DNA from: a virus
DNA length: 64,000 nt
Direction: 5' to 3' (one strand)
IMG/VR virus record: IMGVR_UViG_3300032770_000013
Span: 1 to 64,000 of that record
The translations under genes were made by a program, and so were the position numbers. This document shows, one piece after another, positions 1 to 8,562 of this stretch (position 1 is the stretch's first letter; each line of letters begins with the position of its first letter). The notes below the pieces were generated by a model that searched no databases, had not been told where the DNA came from, and saw only the letters and a list, made by a program, of their open reading frames with translations.

Positions 1-68
1 GCGCCGATATAGCGCTTGCCGTTTATTTTGTTGGTTGCCATATAGACAGTGAAAGTGTGTTCTGTCAC
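1..68 (-). CDS. GIY-YIG endonuclease, N-terminus only (runs off window)
   Basis: Only the first 22 codons lie in the window. From a GTG at 68 the frame reads TVYMATNKINGKRYIG, matching the GIY-x10-YIG core of GIY-YIG homing nucleases, whose first motif is often degenerate at the first residue. The start follows the upstream gene's stop closely, and a weak AGG lies about 9 nt before the GTG. Family knowledge: this domain cuts DNA and usually has a DNA-binding C-terminus, which cannot be seen here. It would be one more mobile endonuclease among the many in this genome. Confidence 0.6.
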   Translation of the reverse strand, partial: MTEHTFTVYMATNKINGKRYIG

Positions 69-76
69 AATACAAC

Positions 77-757
77 CTATGCGCGAAAATAGTTCTGCAA
101 CCCAGGAGTGATATACATGGGCGATGACTCCGTCTGCTTGCAGGCGGTAGCGTAAGCTTCCTTTGCGTCAACTTTACGCTTGTCCTCGAGCGCAGGAGCG
201 TGATGGCGCGACAAGCGATAGGCGAGTTCTGCAACGTAGGCGTCCAGCCAGAAATATGGGATTGCCGCATTGCCCCCTTGCTGTGGCGTCGCGTCTTGGA
301 TCTGTTGGTAGTAGTAATATGTCATGACATAAGTGGCATTCGCATCCGGCACCGGCCACAGCATCAGCGTCTGCGTCAACAAACGATTATTCCAAAACGA
401 CGTCGGATAGCCTTCTTGGTTCGGCTCCGCGAGTGAAGCGTAGTCCGTGCGACTGAACGGGAAAAGCAAGCGATTGAAAGAGCCATTAACCGTTATGTAG
501 ACGTCCAAAACTGCGATCGCGTTGGCCGGCACGTTGTAGGTGGCTACGCCGGCAGAAAGCGGCTGCTGATACTCCGTTACCGTCCACCACGTAATCCCAT
601 CCGCCCCCCAGAAGGATTGCAGCAAATTCATCTCGAGGAACGCATTCTCGTGATGCTGTGGGGTCAACTCCGTCCTAGCGATTTGGCAACGGGAGAAAGC
701 GGCTAGGGTAAGAGAGCCTAGGGATGGTGAAAAGTTATAGGTGCCGCTGTTTGCCAT
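77..757 (-). CDS. adaptor-like virion protein (tail-tube/head-tail connector type)
   Basis: This 226-residue protein has no signal peptide. Its layout resembles the tail tubular A/adaptor-like proteins of podoviruses: an early helical part, a central beta-rich part (residues about 60-150) with WPVP and a YYYY run, and a helical C-terminus. A second protein of the same architecture is encoded at 37071-37781, so this phage seems to carry two adaptor-like proteins. Function is inferred from this similarity and from its place after the fibre genes. The stop codon is TAG. Confidence 0.5.
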   Translation of the reverse strand: MANSGTYNFSPSLGSLTLAAFSRCQIARTELTPQHHENAFLEMNLLQSFWGADGITWWTVTEYQQPLSAGVATYNVPANAIAVLDVYITVNGSFNRLLFPFSRTDYASLAEPNQEGYPTSFWNNRLLTQTLMLWPVPDANATYVMTYYYYQQIQDATPQQGGNAAIPYFWLDAYVAELAYRLSRHHAPALEDKRKVDAKEAYATACKQTESSPMYITPGLQNYFRA

Positions 758-781
758 TGGGCTATTGTATCACAATACTCA

Positions 782-2221
782 TCAGCAACCACCTCCGGTG
801 CCGGCGTAGATCTCGTGGGTTGATGTGTCGATGCACATCGGCTGCTTGCCGGTTGGAGTTGTAGCTAGACTGGGAGCAAAAAGGTGACCTGACGTATCAA
901 TGTTCAAGCCAATGTTGCCATTGCCTTCAAGCCACATTCCAGCAGCAGCATTAATTGTGAAAGAATTTACTCCGTTACCGTTGGCGTTATTCGATCCATT
1001 CAACGCCATTGCCGCCTCAGAAACTGACGTGTTATTGCCAAATTGCAATCGTGTCGTTGCCGTAGAAGCCGAACTCGTTGAAGTATTTTGAAATGAAAAA
1101 TAGGTTCCCGCAGTCAATGCTGTCTCATAATACAGGCCGCCTTGAGCAAACTCGAAAGGCGTGCCATTGGCCGCAATCGTTGGGGTATTAGCCGCTTCCA
1201 GATATATGCCATTCGTCGGAGCGGTGCTGCTCGTTGGGATAAACGACCCGCCTGTTACGACGCCTGCGCCAGTAACGGAAAAATTAGCGTCTTTGAGAAA
1301 ATATCCCGAAATGGTATAGGCGGAGAGATCAATGCCAGTCGCAATCGTTTCCGAAATGCCGTCCGTGCAGACCACACAGCCGGTTGTAAGCAATGGTGCT
1401 GCGCCATTGACATTCTTCGCCAGCAACAGCGCCGTTCCCCAAGAAGCTGTGTTGCCAGATGCGGTCCCAACTTGCAGCGCGGCGTCGTTAACGGAACCAT
1501 TGACTTGACCCCATGCAACCAAACTCAAACCAAGCCGGTTGTTCATTGAAGAACCGGTCGCAGCAACTGCATCAATTTCGGCACCTTCGCAGGCGTACCA
1601 ATAGGTAGCGCCGTTATTGCAACGAACCACGATGTTTGCACCGAACGCCGAACCTTTGGCACTAGAGATCGTACCGTTGTCGCCCGAAGTGACCGTCATT
1701 TGGAGAACGCCACCGACGTAATTCCTGTTGGTGTTGCTAGGACTGGTTGGTGCATTAAAAGTCCCAGCCACATCCAGAACTTCGGCTACGCCAGTTTTTG
1801 TCGATCCGCCAATTCCTTCCTTGAAAAGCCAACCGATGTACGCGATTGGAGCGGCGATAGCATCTTGCGTAATCGTAAATGTGTTATACCCGCCATCAGC
1901 ACTGGACGCGCTTGATCCGGGTTGGAGTGTGCATATTCCATTAAAGGCAGGCGTACAGCCGCCGATGGACAAGCCGCTATCCGTCCATGTCGATCCATCT
2001 GGCATCGTCACCGTGCCGGTAAAGGTTGGCGAAGCAGAGGTGGAAAAATATGAAGCCAATACTTTCGCTGAAGCTCCGTTATGCAGCAGATACAGATAAT
2101 CCGAACTCAATGGGGATTGAACCGGGAGTCCATTCACATAATTGGAGAATGTCTCCTGTGCTGCTGCCGGGAGGGAAAGCAGGAGAAGAATTATGGCGGC
2201 TGAGATTGATTTGAGATTCAT
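782..2221 (-). CDS. fibre- or spike-like protein with signal peptide
   Basis: This 479-residue protein starts with a clear Sec-type signal (MNLKSISAAI, a Leu-rich core, then PAAAQE, likely cleaved after AAA). The rest is Ser/Thr/Gly/Asn-rich beta-type sequence. SPTFTGTVTMPDGS near residue 85 resembles repeats seen in phage tail fibres. The start ATG directly follows a TAA (TAAATG). It is the last of four consecutive fibre-like genes with signal peptides. A role in host recognition is inferred from composition and location; no enzymatic motif is visible. Confidence 0.5.
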   Translation of the reverse strand: MNLKSISAAIILLLLSLPAAAQETFSNYVNGLPVQSPLSSDYLYLLHNGASAKVLASYFSTSASPTFTGTVTMPDGSTWTDSGLSIGGCTPAFNGICTLQPGSSASSADGGYNTFTITQDAIAAPIAYIGWLFKEGIGGSTKTGVAEVLDVAGTFNAPTSPSNTNRNYVGGVLQMTVTSGDNGTISSAKGSAFGANIVVRCNNGATYWYACEGAEIDAVAATGSSMNNRLGLSLVAWGQVNGSVNDAALQVGTASGNTASWGTALLLAKNVNGAAPLLTTGCVVCTDGISETIATGIDLSAYTISGYFLKDANFSVTGAGVVTGGSFIPTSSTAPTNGIYLEAANTPTIAANGTPFEFAQGGLYYETALTAGTYFSFQNTSTSSASTATTRLQFGNNTSVSEAAMALNGSNNANGNGVNSFTINAAAGMWLEGNGNIGLNIDTSGHLFAPSLATTPTGKQPMCIDTSTHEIYAGTGGGC

Positions 2222-2290
2222 TTATGCCGCCTCATTCAAAAACGCCGGGCCGTCGTTGTCGTTGGCTGGGTTGAGGTCGCGGGCGGTCAT
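2222..2290 (-). CDS. possible 22-residue ORF between two fibre genes
   Basis: The upstream gene ends in TAG, immediately followed by ATG. This mini frame encodes 22 residues (begins MTARDLNPANDND) and ends in TAA directly before the ATG of the next gene. The same frame would extend the upstream fibre protein if its TAG were read through. It may be a coupling peptide, a read-through extension or chance. No Shine-Dalgarno separate from the upstream coding end is evident. Confidence 0.3.
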   Translation of the reverse strand: MTARDLNPANDNDGPAFLNEAA

Positions 2291-3760
2291 CTAGTTACAC
2301 GCCGATCCAGTCACGGCGCTGATATTGCCGCTATAGGTCAGATTGGTCCCACCGCCATTATGATACCACGATGTAGCTCCGCCAGAACTATCCAAGAAAT
2401 TCGTGAGAAAAGTTACGTTAGAGAGCGCACCGCCTTCCTGTTGGCCATCATACATAGCTGCTATCGCGGTATAAGTATTTCCGCCGCCGCCACATGACCC
2501 ATTCGGTCCTGGCATGAGAACGACATTATGATCCCAAGTCGTTCCATCAATGCTAGTCGTGTCTGCCTGTGGCGCAGCCAGCGCCGTTGGATTGGCGTAG
2601 TTCCCACCTGGACAATGGGTCGAATCGGCATCGACCGTGCAATGAAACGGATTCCAGAAAGTGTTAAATTCTGAAGTGTAGTTTACAGTACCATTCGATC
2701 CATAGAAGTACTGGCTCTCGCCGTGAGCGCATGGGCCGTGTGGGTTATTGGTCTGGCAATTCCCGATAGTGTCGTAGAGATTAAACTTTTCAACAATCGT
2801 TCCGCCGCCAGTCGTGCCGTAGAGTTGCCAACACTTGCTGTCTTGCTGATAGCAATAATTATATTCAAAGGTCAGCGAGGTTATTGGCCCACAGCAAAGC
2901 GAGCCATTCGGACCGCAGGTTGTTGAACCATCGCCGCATTGACCGCCGGGGCTGCCGATACCGCCAAGCACGGCACCGCCATTGAAGTCGTTAAACTTGA
3001 CAGTCCCGGAAGTACTGCTGTTGAGAGTCACGCTTTGACTATCTGAGGCAGGATCGCAAAATGAATTATTGCTGACTACATATCCAGTCACGCTACTTGA
3101 AATCACGAGCGTTGCGCTATGAGAGCAAAAGTCAAAGCCATTGAGCGTCACGTTGTTGCTGCCGATCGTGACCGTGGAACCCGAGACAGTAGCGCCTGAC
3201 GGCAGATTTCCTTGAATGGTGGGATCCTTCAGCGTCAATGTCCGATCATAACCGACCGGATAATCGACGCCTGGCATGTTCCATGTCGTTGAGGCGTTGT
3301 GCGGCGTTTGCTGGTAAACGACTGCGTGCATACTACCATTGGTGCCACCGGACGCTCCGGCAGGGATCGAGATCGTCGGGACCGACGTGCAGCCCGCACC
3401 GGGATTGCTGATAGTGTACGTGACGCCTGCTGCGCCACCGAGATAGCCGCTGGTGACCGTAACGGTACCCGATGCGTTGACTGAACAACCGCCGCCGCTT
3501 GAGGTCCAGGTGTATGGGCCCCCGCTGGTATAGCCGGAGCCAGTGAGGATCACGACAGAAACCACAGTCTGCGGCGTCAATATAGTCGTTCGTGGCGTTA
3601 TTCCACTTACCTGCGCACCCAAACACCCGTCAGAGAGCGCCGTGCCGAAAAGACACGAAGTCGGAACGGACGCATTGTTCAGCCCGAAGCTGACAAAAGC
3701 CGCATTCGCGTAACCGAGCCACATTCCGGCCAGCAAGATCCCGGCGATCAGTCTCAACAT
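2291..3760 (-). CDS. beta-helix-like secreted/virion protein with signal peptide
   Basis: This 489-residue protein begins with a signal peptide (MLRLIAGILLAGMWLGYANA, then AFVSFG). The body has repeated short beta motifs with Asn, Ser and Gly turns, such as GSNNVTLNGFDF and GYVVSNNSF. This pattern is typical of right-handed beta-helix (pectate-lyase-like) folds found in phage tail spikes and polysaccharide lyases. Many Cys residues (for example CGDGSTTCGPNGSLCCG) suggest disulphides and fit export or an extracellular virion site. It overlaps the end of the upstream gene by 7 nt and ends in TAG. A depolymerase activity is possible but not shown. Confidence 0.5.
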   Translation of the reverse strand: MLRLIAGILLAGMWLGYANAAFVSFGLNNASVPTSCLFGTALSDGCLGAQVSGITPRTTILTPQTVVSVVILTGSGYTSGGPYTWTSSGGGCSVNASGTVTVTSGYLGGAAGVTYTISNPGAGCTSVPTISIPAGASGGTNGSMHAVVYQQTPHNASTTWNMPGVDYPVGYDRTLTLKDPTIQGNLPSGATVSGSTVTIGSNNVTLNGFDFCSHSATLVISSSVTGYVVSNNSFCDPASDSQSVTLNSSTSGTVKFNDFNGGAVLGGIGSPGGQCGDGSTTCGPNGSLCCGPITSLTFEYNYCYQQDSKCWQLYGTTGGGTIVEKFNLYDTIGNCQTNNPHGPCAHGESQYFYGSNGTVNYTSEFNTFWNPFHCTVDADSTHCPGGNYANPTALAAPQADTTSIDGTTWDHNVVLMPGPNGSCGGGGNTYTAIAAMYDGQQEGGALSNVTFLTNFLDSSGGATSWYHNGGGTNLTYSGNISAVTGSACN

Positions 3761-4899
3761 GCGCCGATGCCCAAGAGAGTGAGGGTGTGCGTCGTGCAGC
3801 CACCGCCGCCGGAGGTCGTGTAGATGATGACGATGATGCCCGGTTCTCCAGCGCCGCCGCCACTGGTCAAAACACCGCCTCCGCTAGTACCGCCAGAACC
3901 ACCGCCACCGCCATAGAGGCCGCCACTGCCGCCGTAACCAGGCAGGTCGCTTCCCGCAGCAGCACCACCGCCGCCCCCGCCCCCGCCGGGGCCGCCAGTC
4001 GGCCCAGCGGTCGACGTGTAGTCCGCGCCGGGGCCACCATTGCCACCAGGAGGGGGAACGGTCGTGCTGGTGGAGCTGCCTGAGCCTGACCCGCCGCCAC
4101 CGACTGTCCCCGCATTGCCCGCGACACCATCGCCGACTGTCGCGCCACCGCCAGAGCCCGCAGCGTTATTGCCACCTGCTGCGCCGGATGTTGAGGATGC
4201 GGCAGTACCGTTTGCGCCGACCGTCCCTGAACCGCCGCCGCCAGCGCCGCCGCCGCCAGAGCCACCCCAATTTGATGCGCCTGTTGCGCCGCCGTTACCG
4301 CCGTTACCATTCGCGCCGCCCGCAGCACCCCCGCCTGCGCCGTTGATATTGAAGTTCGCCGAGACGCCGCCGGTGCCCCCACTCTTGGTCGTCGTCCCGA
4401 CAGAGGATGCCGCCGCACCGCCCGCGCCGCCAACTGTTACCGTCGTCGAGACTTGACCGCCTTGCGCGCCACAGGAAAGACTCGAACCGTTGCTGACAGC
4501 ATTCGCGAGACTAGTGGCGTTGAACCAGGTATCGTTGCCTTTCGTCCCGGTTCCGGCCGTGACGGTGCTCTGACCGGTCGGACCGGCAGTCCCTCCCGCA
4601 CCAACACCGACGTTGACGTTTGCACCAATGCCGCCGAGCGTCGCAGCGGATATGTTGCTGATCGAGGCAAACGCACCCCCGCCGCCGCCCGGCAGTGATG
4701 TGCCGCCAGCGAATGAAGTGCCACCGCCGCCGCCAGCGCCGCCGGCGATACAGATGATCGTATTCGTGCTCGACCAATCGCTCGGGACTGCCCAAGTGCT
4801 CGATCCGGTAGCCGTGATGAAAATAGTCTTGACGGTCGCAAAGCACGGCGACGCAAACAGCCAGCAACCGAGAAGCGCGAGAAAAAGTCTACGGCGCAT
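3754..4899 (-). CDS. glycine-rich fibre/adhesin-like protein with signal peptide
   Basis: This 381-residue protein starts with MRRRLFLALLGCWLFASPCFA, a good Sec signal. The mature part begins as a beta domain (VKTIFITATGSSTWAVPSDW) of the type that heads glycine-rich phage receptor-binding proteins. It then becomes dominated by poly-Gly and GGAGG/GGNGG tracts to the end. Glycine-rich motifs that pack as polyglycine helices are known in the receptor-binding tips of some T-even-like phages; the assignment here rests on composition. The extreme composition creates long spurious Pro/Arg-rich frames on the opposite strand. Confidence 0.5.
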   Translation of the reverse strand: MRRRLFLALLGCWLFASPCFATVKTIFITATGSSTWAVPSDWSSTNTIICIAGGAGGGGGTSFAGGTSLPGGGGGAFASISNISAATLGGIGANVNVGVGAGGTAGPTGQSTVTAGTGTKGNDTWFNATSLANAVSNGSSLSCGAQGGQVSTTVTVGGAGGAAASSVGTTTKSGGTGGVSANFNINGAGGGAAGGANGNGGNGGATGASNWGGSGGGGAGGGGSGTVGANGTAASSTSGAAGGNNAAGSGGGATVGDGVAGNAGTVGGGGSGSGSSTSTTVPPPGGNGGPGADYTSTAGPTGGPGGGGGGGGAAAGSDLPGYGGSGGLYGGGGGSGGTSGGGVLTSGGGAGEPGIIVIIYTTSGGGGCTTHTLTLLGIGAC

Positions 4900-4900
4900 T

Positions 4901-7117
4901 TTAGTTCGCCGACGAATGCCCGGAGGCGTTGCAGATTACGCTCGCGCCGGTCGTCACATCTGCGGCGTAGAGCCCGTTGCCTGCTGTGGTCCACGTCAGC
5001 GCGTCGACGTCGCTTTCGGTATCGCCGCCACCGGCGGGGGCGATCAGCGTCATCAGGGTCGTGCCGCCACTGCCGTCTTGGATGCTGACCAGCGTAGCGG
5101 TGCCGCTGGAATTATTGCAACTGATGTGAGTCGGGTAGATGTGCTGGGAGGAAACAGCCGCAATGAGCTGCGTGCTCGACGTTCCCGTCATCGCCGCCGT
5201 GGTGCCCTTGACCAGCGTGTGGCTCAGGATCGAGCCGGGGGCGCCGATTGCTCGGCCTTGGTTGTCATATTGCGCGGCGGTTTGCTGGCCGTTAGTCGGC
5301 GACGGCAGTGTGGAGTTGTAGACACCCCCATCAAGGATCGAATCCGCCGCTGCCGTGCCCGCCGCTTTCGTTCCAGTAAGATTGGTCAGATCGACCACGG
5401 CACCGGAGGCAAGAGAACCGGAGGCATAAGCACCGGACGAGACGGCGCCCGAGGCAAAGGCACCGGATGCCACTGCGCCGCTGGCAATCGCTCCAGAAGC
5501 AATCGAAGCACTCGCCGCCTTGATCGCAACGGCGCCCTGGTCACTCGCGATGACGACAGGAGAGCTATTTGCACTCGTTGCAGACCCATTAGCATTCGAA
5601 TTGGTGACATACGCATTGACCGCAGGAACCGCAATTGCGCTCGGTGCCGTACCATAGTTCGAGGTCGCCGACCACGCGACCATGTTGGTGCCGTTGGTCA
5701 AGCCGATGGCGGTGCCGGTCGAGGGGAAGGCCGACCCGAAGCTTGACGACGTGCCGCCAGAACCCCCGCCCGCCTTTACGTTGACCTCAAGATAACCGGC
5801 CGAATCGGTCTGCAACGCAACGCTCTGGCCGTTCGAGGGCGTGACGCCACCGGAATTGTAGACGCCGCCGGCGACCTGCATATTCGTGGGGGCACTTCCA
5901 GCCGCGACGGTGGCAATGCCCCAGGTCGAGATCGTATTCGGATCGACCTTGCCAATGGCAGTCGAGCCGCTCGCTTGTAACGTCGCTTGCACGGCAAGCG
6001 TGCCAGTTCCGACGATGACAGGGTGACCGCTGGAATCGGTGGAGATATTGCGAACGTCCGTGCCGTCAGAGCCGCCGATGAGAACGGGATTGTTGCCGAT
6101 CGCCGATCCGCTGGCTACCTCGCCCGCGACTTGGAGCGCGCCGTTGCCATCAACGTGGGCCATAGCAACGGTGCCGCCCGAGTAGAAGCCAACGGCGAGC
6201 ATATTCGTCGGAATCGCGCTGCTTGTGAGGCCCCAAGTCGCGATGGTGTTTGGATCGACTTTGCCGATGGCGGTGGAACCGCTCGCCTGCAATGTAGCCT
6301 GCACGGCAAATGTACCAGTGCCGACCACAACGGCCTGACCAGACGAATTGGTCGCAAGTGAGCGCGCATCCGTTCCATCCGAACCCGCGATCAGAACCGG
6401 ATTACCTGCAAGTGCAGATCCGCTCGCAGCGGCGCCGGTCGCCAGCACATACCCAAGCCCGCTCGCAACCTTCCAGTTATCCACATTCCCAGATGCCGTG
6501 CCATCAACCGTGCCGCCCATCAGTACCGGAGGATTGGCCGCCGCCGTACCAGCGGCAGTCGGACCATAGACCGCGCCGCCGCCGCCAGATCCACCACCAC
6601 CGCCACCGGCACCAGTAGCCAAGCCGGTGCCACCTGACATCACCACCACATTCGAGGCCGAATCCCCGGCCTGGTTAATGCAATTCAGGTAAGTATTGGA
6701 GCCAACCGTAAAGGCAAACCATGAACTCGGCTGAATGACATCTTCATTGGCAACTGCGGTTCCAGACCCAACCGTCAGCTTGCACGATACCGCCGTAGTG
6801 CCGGTGTTGTAAGCAACAACAACCGCAGGAGATCCGCTCGGTAACGCATGACTGGCCGAGGCGGCACCGGAAGTCACCGTCGCGTAATTGCTCGAGGGAG
6901 CAAACCCACTGACCGAGGCCGAAACCGTAGCGTTGACGCAGAGCTTCCCGTTCGTATCGATCGTTACCGAGCCATAGGATCCGGCCGCATAGGTCGTAGC
7001 GGGACTGCCGCAGGAAGAAAGGATAAATCCCTGCGCTGCTCCCTGCGCAGAGGCACCTCCCATGGAGGCGAGAAGGCCGGCAATAACGAAAGAGAGAGCG
7101 GCAAAAATCCGGATCAT
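4901..7117 (-). CDS. long repeat-containing fibre-like protein with signal peptide
   Basis: This 738-residue protein begins with MIRIFAALSFVIAGLLASM and GGASAQ, a convincing signal peptide. It contains two near-identical repeats of about 60 residues (around 235-300 and 335-400), each with NPVLI-GSDGTD, VGTG, ATLQASGSTAIGKVDPNTI and TWG. Around residue 530 there is a run of ASGA-type pentapeptides (ASGAIASGAVASGAFASGAV). Such repeats suggest an extended trimeric fibre. Its stop is TAA, with the next gene's ATG 2 nt away. The role is inferred from architecture and neighbours. Confidence 0.5.
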   Translation of the reverse strand: MIRIFAALSFVIAGLLASMGGASAQGAAQGFILSSCGSPATTYAAGSYGSVTIDTNGKLCVNATVSASVSGFAPSSNYATVTSGAASASHALPSGSPAVVVAYNTGTTAVSCKLTVGSGTAVANEDVIQPSSWFAFTVGSNTYLNCINQAGDSASNVVVMSGGTGLATGAGGGGGGSGGGGAVYGPTAAGTAAANPPVLMGGTVDGTASGNVDNWKVASGLGYVLATGAAASGSALAGNPVLIAGSDGTDARSLATNSSGQAVVVGTGTFAVQATLQASGSTAIGKVDPNTIATWGLTSSAIPTNMLAVGFYSGGTVAMAHVDGNGALQVAGEVASGSAIGNNPVLIGGSDGTDVRNISTDSSGHPVIVGTGTLAVQATLQASGSTAIGKVDPNTISTWGIATVAAGSAPTNMQVAGGVYNSGGVTPSNGQSVALQTDSAGYLEVNVKAGGGSGGTSSSFGSAFPSTGTAIGLTNGTNMVAWSATSNYGTAPSAIAVPAVNAYVTNSNANGSATSANSSPVVIASDQGAVAIKAASASIASGAIASGAVASGAFASGAVSSGAYASGSLASGAVVDLTNLTGTKAAGTAAADSILDGGVYNSTLPSPTNGQQTAAQYDNQGRAIGAPGSILSHTLVKGTTAAMTGTSSTQLIAAVSSQHIYPTHISCNNSSGTATLVSIQDGSGGTTLMTLIAPAGGGDTESDVDALTWTTAGNGLYAADVTTGASVICNASGHSSAN

Positions 7118-7773
7118 CAGCCAGCCCCAGCCTCGAGGAATCTCGTTCGCAACTCTCCGGTTCCGGAGTTAATCAGAAGCCGGACCGCCTTAATCGGCGT
7201 AGTGTATGCCCCATCAATCGTTGCCGCAGCTCCAACAATGATGCTGCTGAACGGCAGCGGGTACAGAAGGCCAGCAACGAGATTATTGGGGTCATCGTAG
7301 GTATGCTGGATCGTGAAGTTTGCCGAACCCGACACGAGCTCGACTGCCACGCCAACATTCATCGGCGAATAACCGCGCCAGTTAAGCGACACCCAAGGTG
7401 AGGATCCGACACCATTCGTTCCCGCAGTCACGCCAGTCAAACCACCGCCGACCGGCGTAATGCTGGTCACGGTCACAAAATCAAGATTTGACTGTGCCGT
7501 ACCGCTACTGCCGATCGCGACGTCAGCAATCGGAGCGCCGCCGGCATTCGTACCGACAATCGTAAAATTGGTATCCGTGCCGGTATAGGAAATCGTGACC
7601 CGGCGCCCGATTGCGGAGTTAGCCGCAGTCGCCGTGTCAATCGTGGCTACACCGCTGGTGACCGCAGCGCCATTTAGCGTCAGCGGCGTGCCGGCACTGC
7701 CAGACTGGCTTGTGCAGATATTGTCAGAAGAAGCCGCCCCAAGCTGCTTGGTGAACGTCGTGCTTACACCCAC
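7117..7773 (-). CDS. virion structural protein, unknown
   Basis: This 218-residue, Gly/Thr/Ser/Ala-rich protein has beta-strand-rich patterns and no signal peptide. It lies between the small basic proteins and the long fibre gene, and its TGA shares one base with the next ATG (TGATG). The composition resembles tail or baseplate-associated proteins. No specific family is recognised. Confidence 0.5.
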   Translation of the reverse strand: MGVSTTFTKQLGAASSDNICTSQSGSAGTPLTLNGAAVTSGVATIDTATAANSAIGRRVTISYTGTDTNFTIVGTNAGGAPIADVAIGSSGTAQSNLDFVTVTSITPVGGGLTGVTAGTNGVGSSPWVSLNWRGYSPMNVGVAVELVSGSANFTIQHTYDDPNNLVAGLLYPLPFSSIIVGAAATIDGAYTTPIKAVRLLINSGTGELRTRFLEAGAG

Positions 7774-7781
7774 CGCTCACC

Positions 7782-8027
7782 TCAGCTGCTCTTGCGTGAT
7801 GGCCGGTCGGCCCTATGCTTCGCCGGCTCGCCCTCGACATGAATGTTCGGAAACTTGCGGCGAACCTTGGCTCTGATCTTGGCCTTGAGTTCCGGAGAAG
7901 CGTGCTGCGAAGCACGCGCAAGCGCATTACGGGCGTGGCTCTCGTCCTCGATTGGATAGGACCGGTCAGGGCCCGCGAAGGCAGAGTTCGGTAATGCGTT
8001 GCGCGTCTTTGCCTTGAGCTTTGCCAC
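7782..8027 (-). CDS. small basic protein, DUF6582-like
   Basis: This 81-residue protein has the pattern ALPNSAFAGPDRSYPI, then ARNALARASQH. I recognise this from a short phage protein family usually annotated DUF6582, often encoded near capsid or protease genes. Its function is unknown. The C-terminus is strongly basic. It sits 5 nt from the upstream histidine-rich protein and is probably co-translated with it. Confidence 0.6.
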   Translation of the reverse strand: MAKLKAKTRNALPNSAFAGPDRSYPIEDESHARNALARASQHASPELKAKIRAKVRRKFPNIHVEGEPAKHRADRPSRKSS

Positions 8028-8032
8028 TGGCC

Positions 8033-8500
8033 TCAGTCCGAAGGCTCGCCCATTTCAGGTGTTTCTCCTGGCGTGACGTGTTTGACCTTGGCCGCGGTAG
8101 TCAGGGGAGTTTTGTCGGCGCCCATACCCTCGCCGCGGAGACGGCCGCCGCGGGCGCGGTGATGCGTCTTATGCTCATGCTCCACGGTCCCCTCATGCTC
8201 GTGGTGGACGGTTCCGTGATGCTTCACATGACCGCCGCGGGCGCGCTGCACGGCGTCGCCGGCCGCACGTTCATGCTCGTGCTCTTTGTGGTGCTCGACC
8301 TTGCCCCCACGTCGCCGACGATCAGCGCGATGCTTGGAGTGCTCGCCCTCGCCGTGCATATGCTCGGCCGTGCGTCCACCGTGACGACGCTCCTCGGCTT
8401 CCTTGGCCGCATTCTGGCCGCCGCCGGCATTCCAAACCGGCTTGCTGGACAGTCCACCGCCCGCGGCGCGCTTCTTTTCGTGGTGCCTAAGTCTGCTCAT
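8033..8500 (-). CDS. histidine- and arginine/glycine-rich low-complexity protein
   Basis: This 155-residue protein is dominated by His, Arg, Gly, Lys and Glu with repeated blocks such as HHEHEG, ARGGH and RARGGR. RGG-like and His-rich tracts suggest nucleic-acid or metal binding or a disordered linker. A similarly composed Arg-Gly-rich segment is found in the protein at 42677-43555. No catalytic motif is visible and the function is unknown. Confidence 0.5.
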   Translation of the reverse strand: MSRLRHHEKKRAAGGGLSSKPVWNAGGGQNAAKEAEERRHGGRTAEHMHGEGEHSKHRADRRRRGGKVEHHKEHEHERAAGDAVQRARGGHVKHHGTVHHEHEGTVEHEHKTHHRARGGRLRGEGMGADKTPLTTAAKVKHVTPGETPEMGEPSD

Positions 8501-8562
8501 TTCAAAACCTCTTCACCCGGATCCGTGGGCTCGGCCGCGAGATTACCCTGCTCGCGATCAGG

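Noticed and set aside
3787-5746. Long plus-strand Pro/Ala/Arg-rich frames opposite the glycine-rich and repeat fibre genes
   Set aside because: They mirror poly-Gly codon composition on the coding strand, have no family resemblance, no ribosome-binding site and lie wholly opposite better genes.
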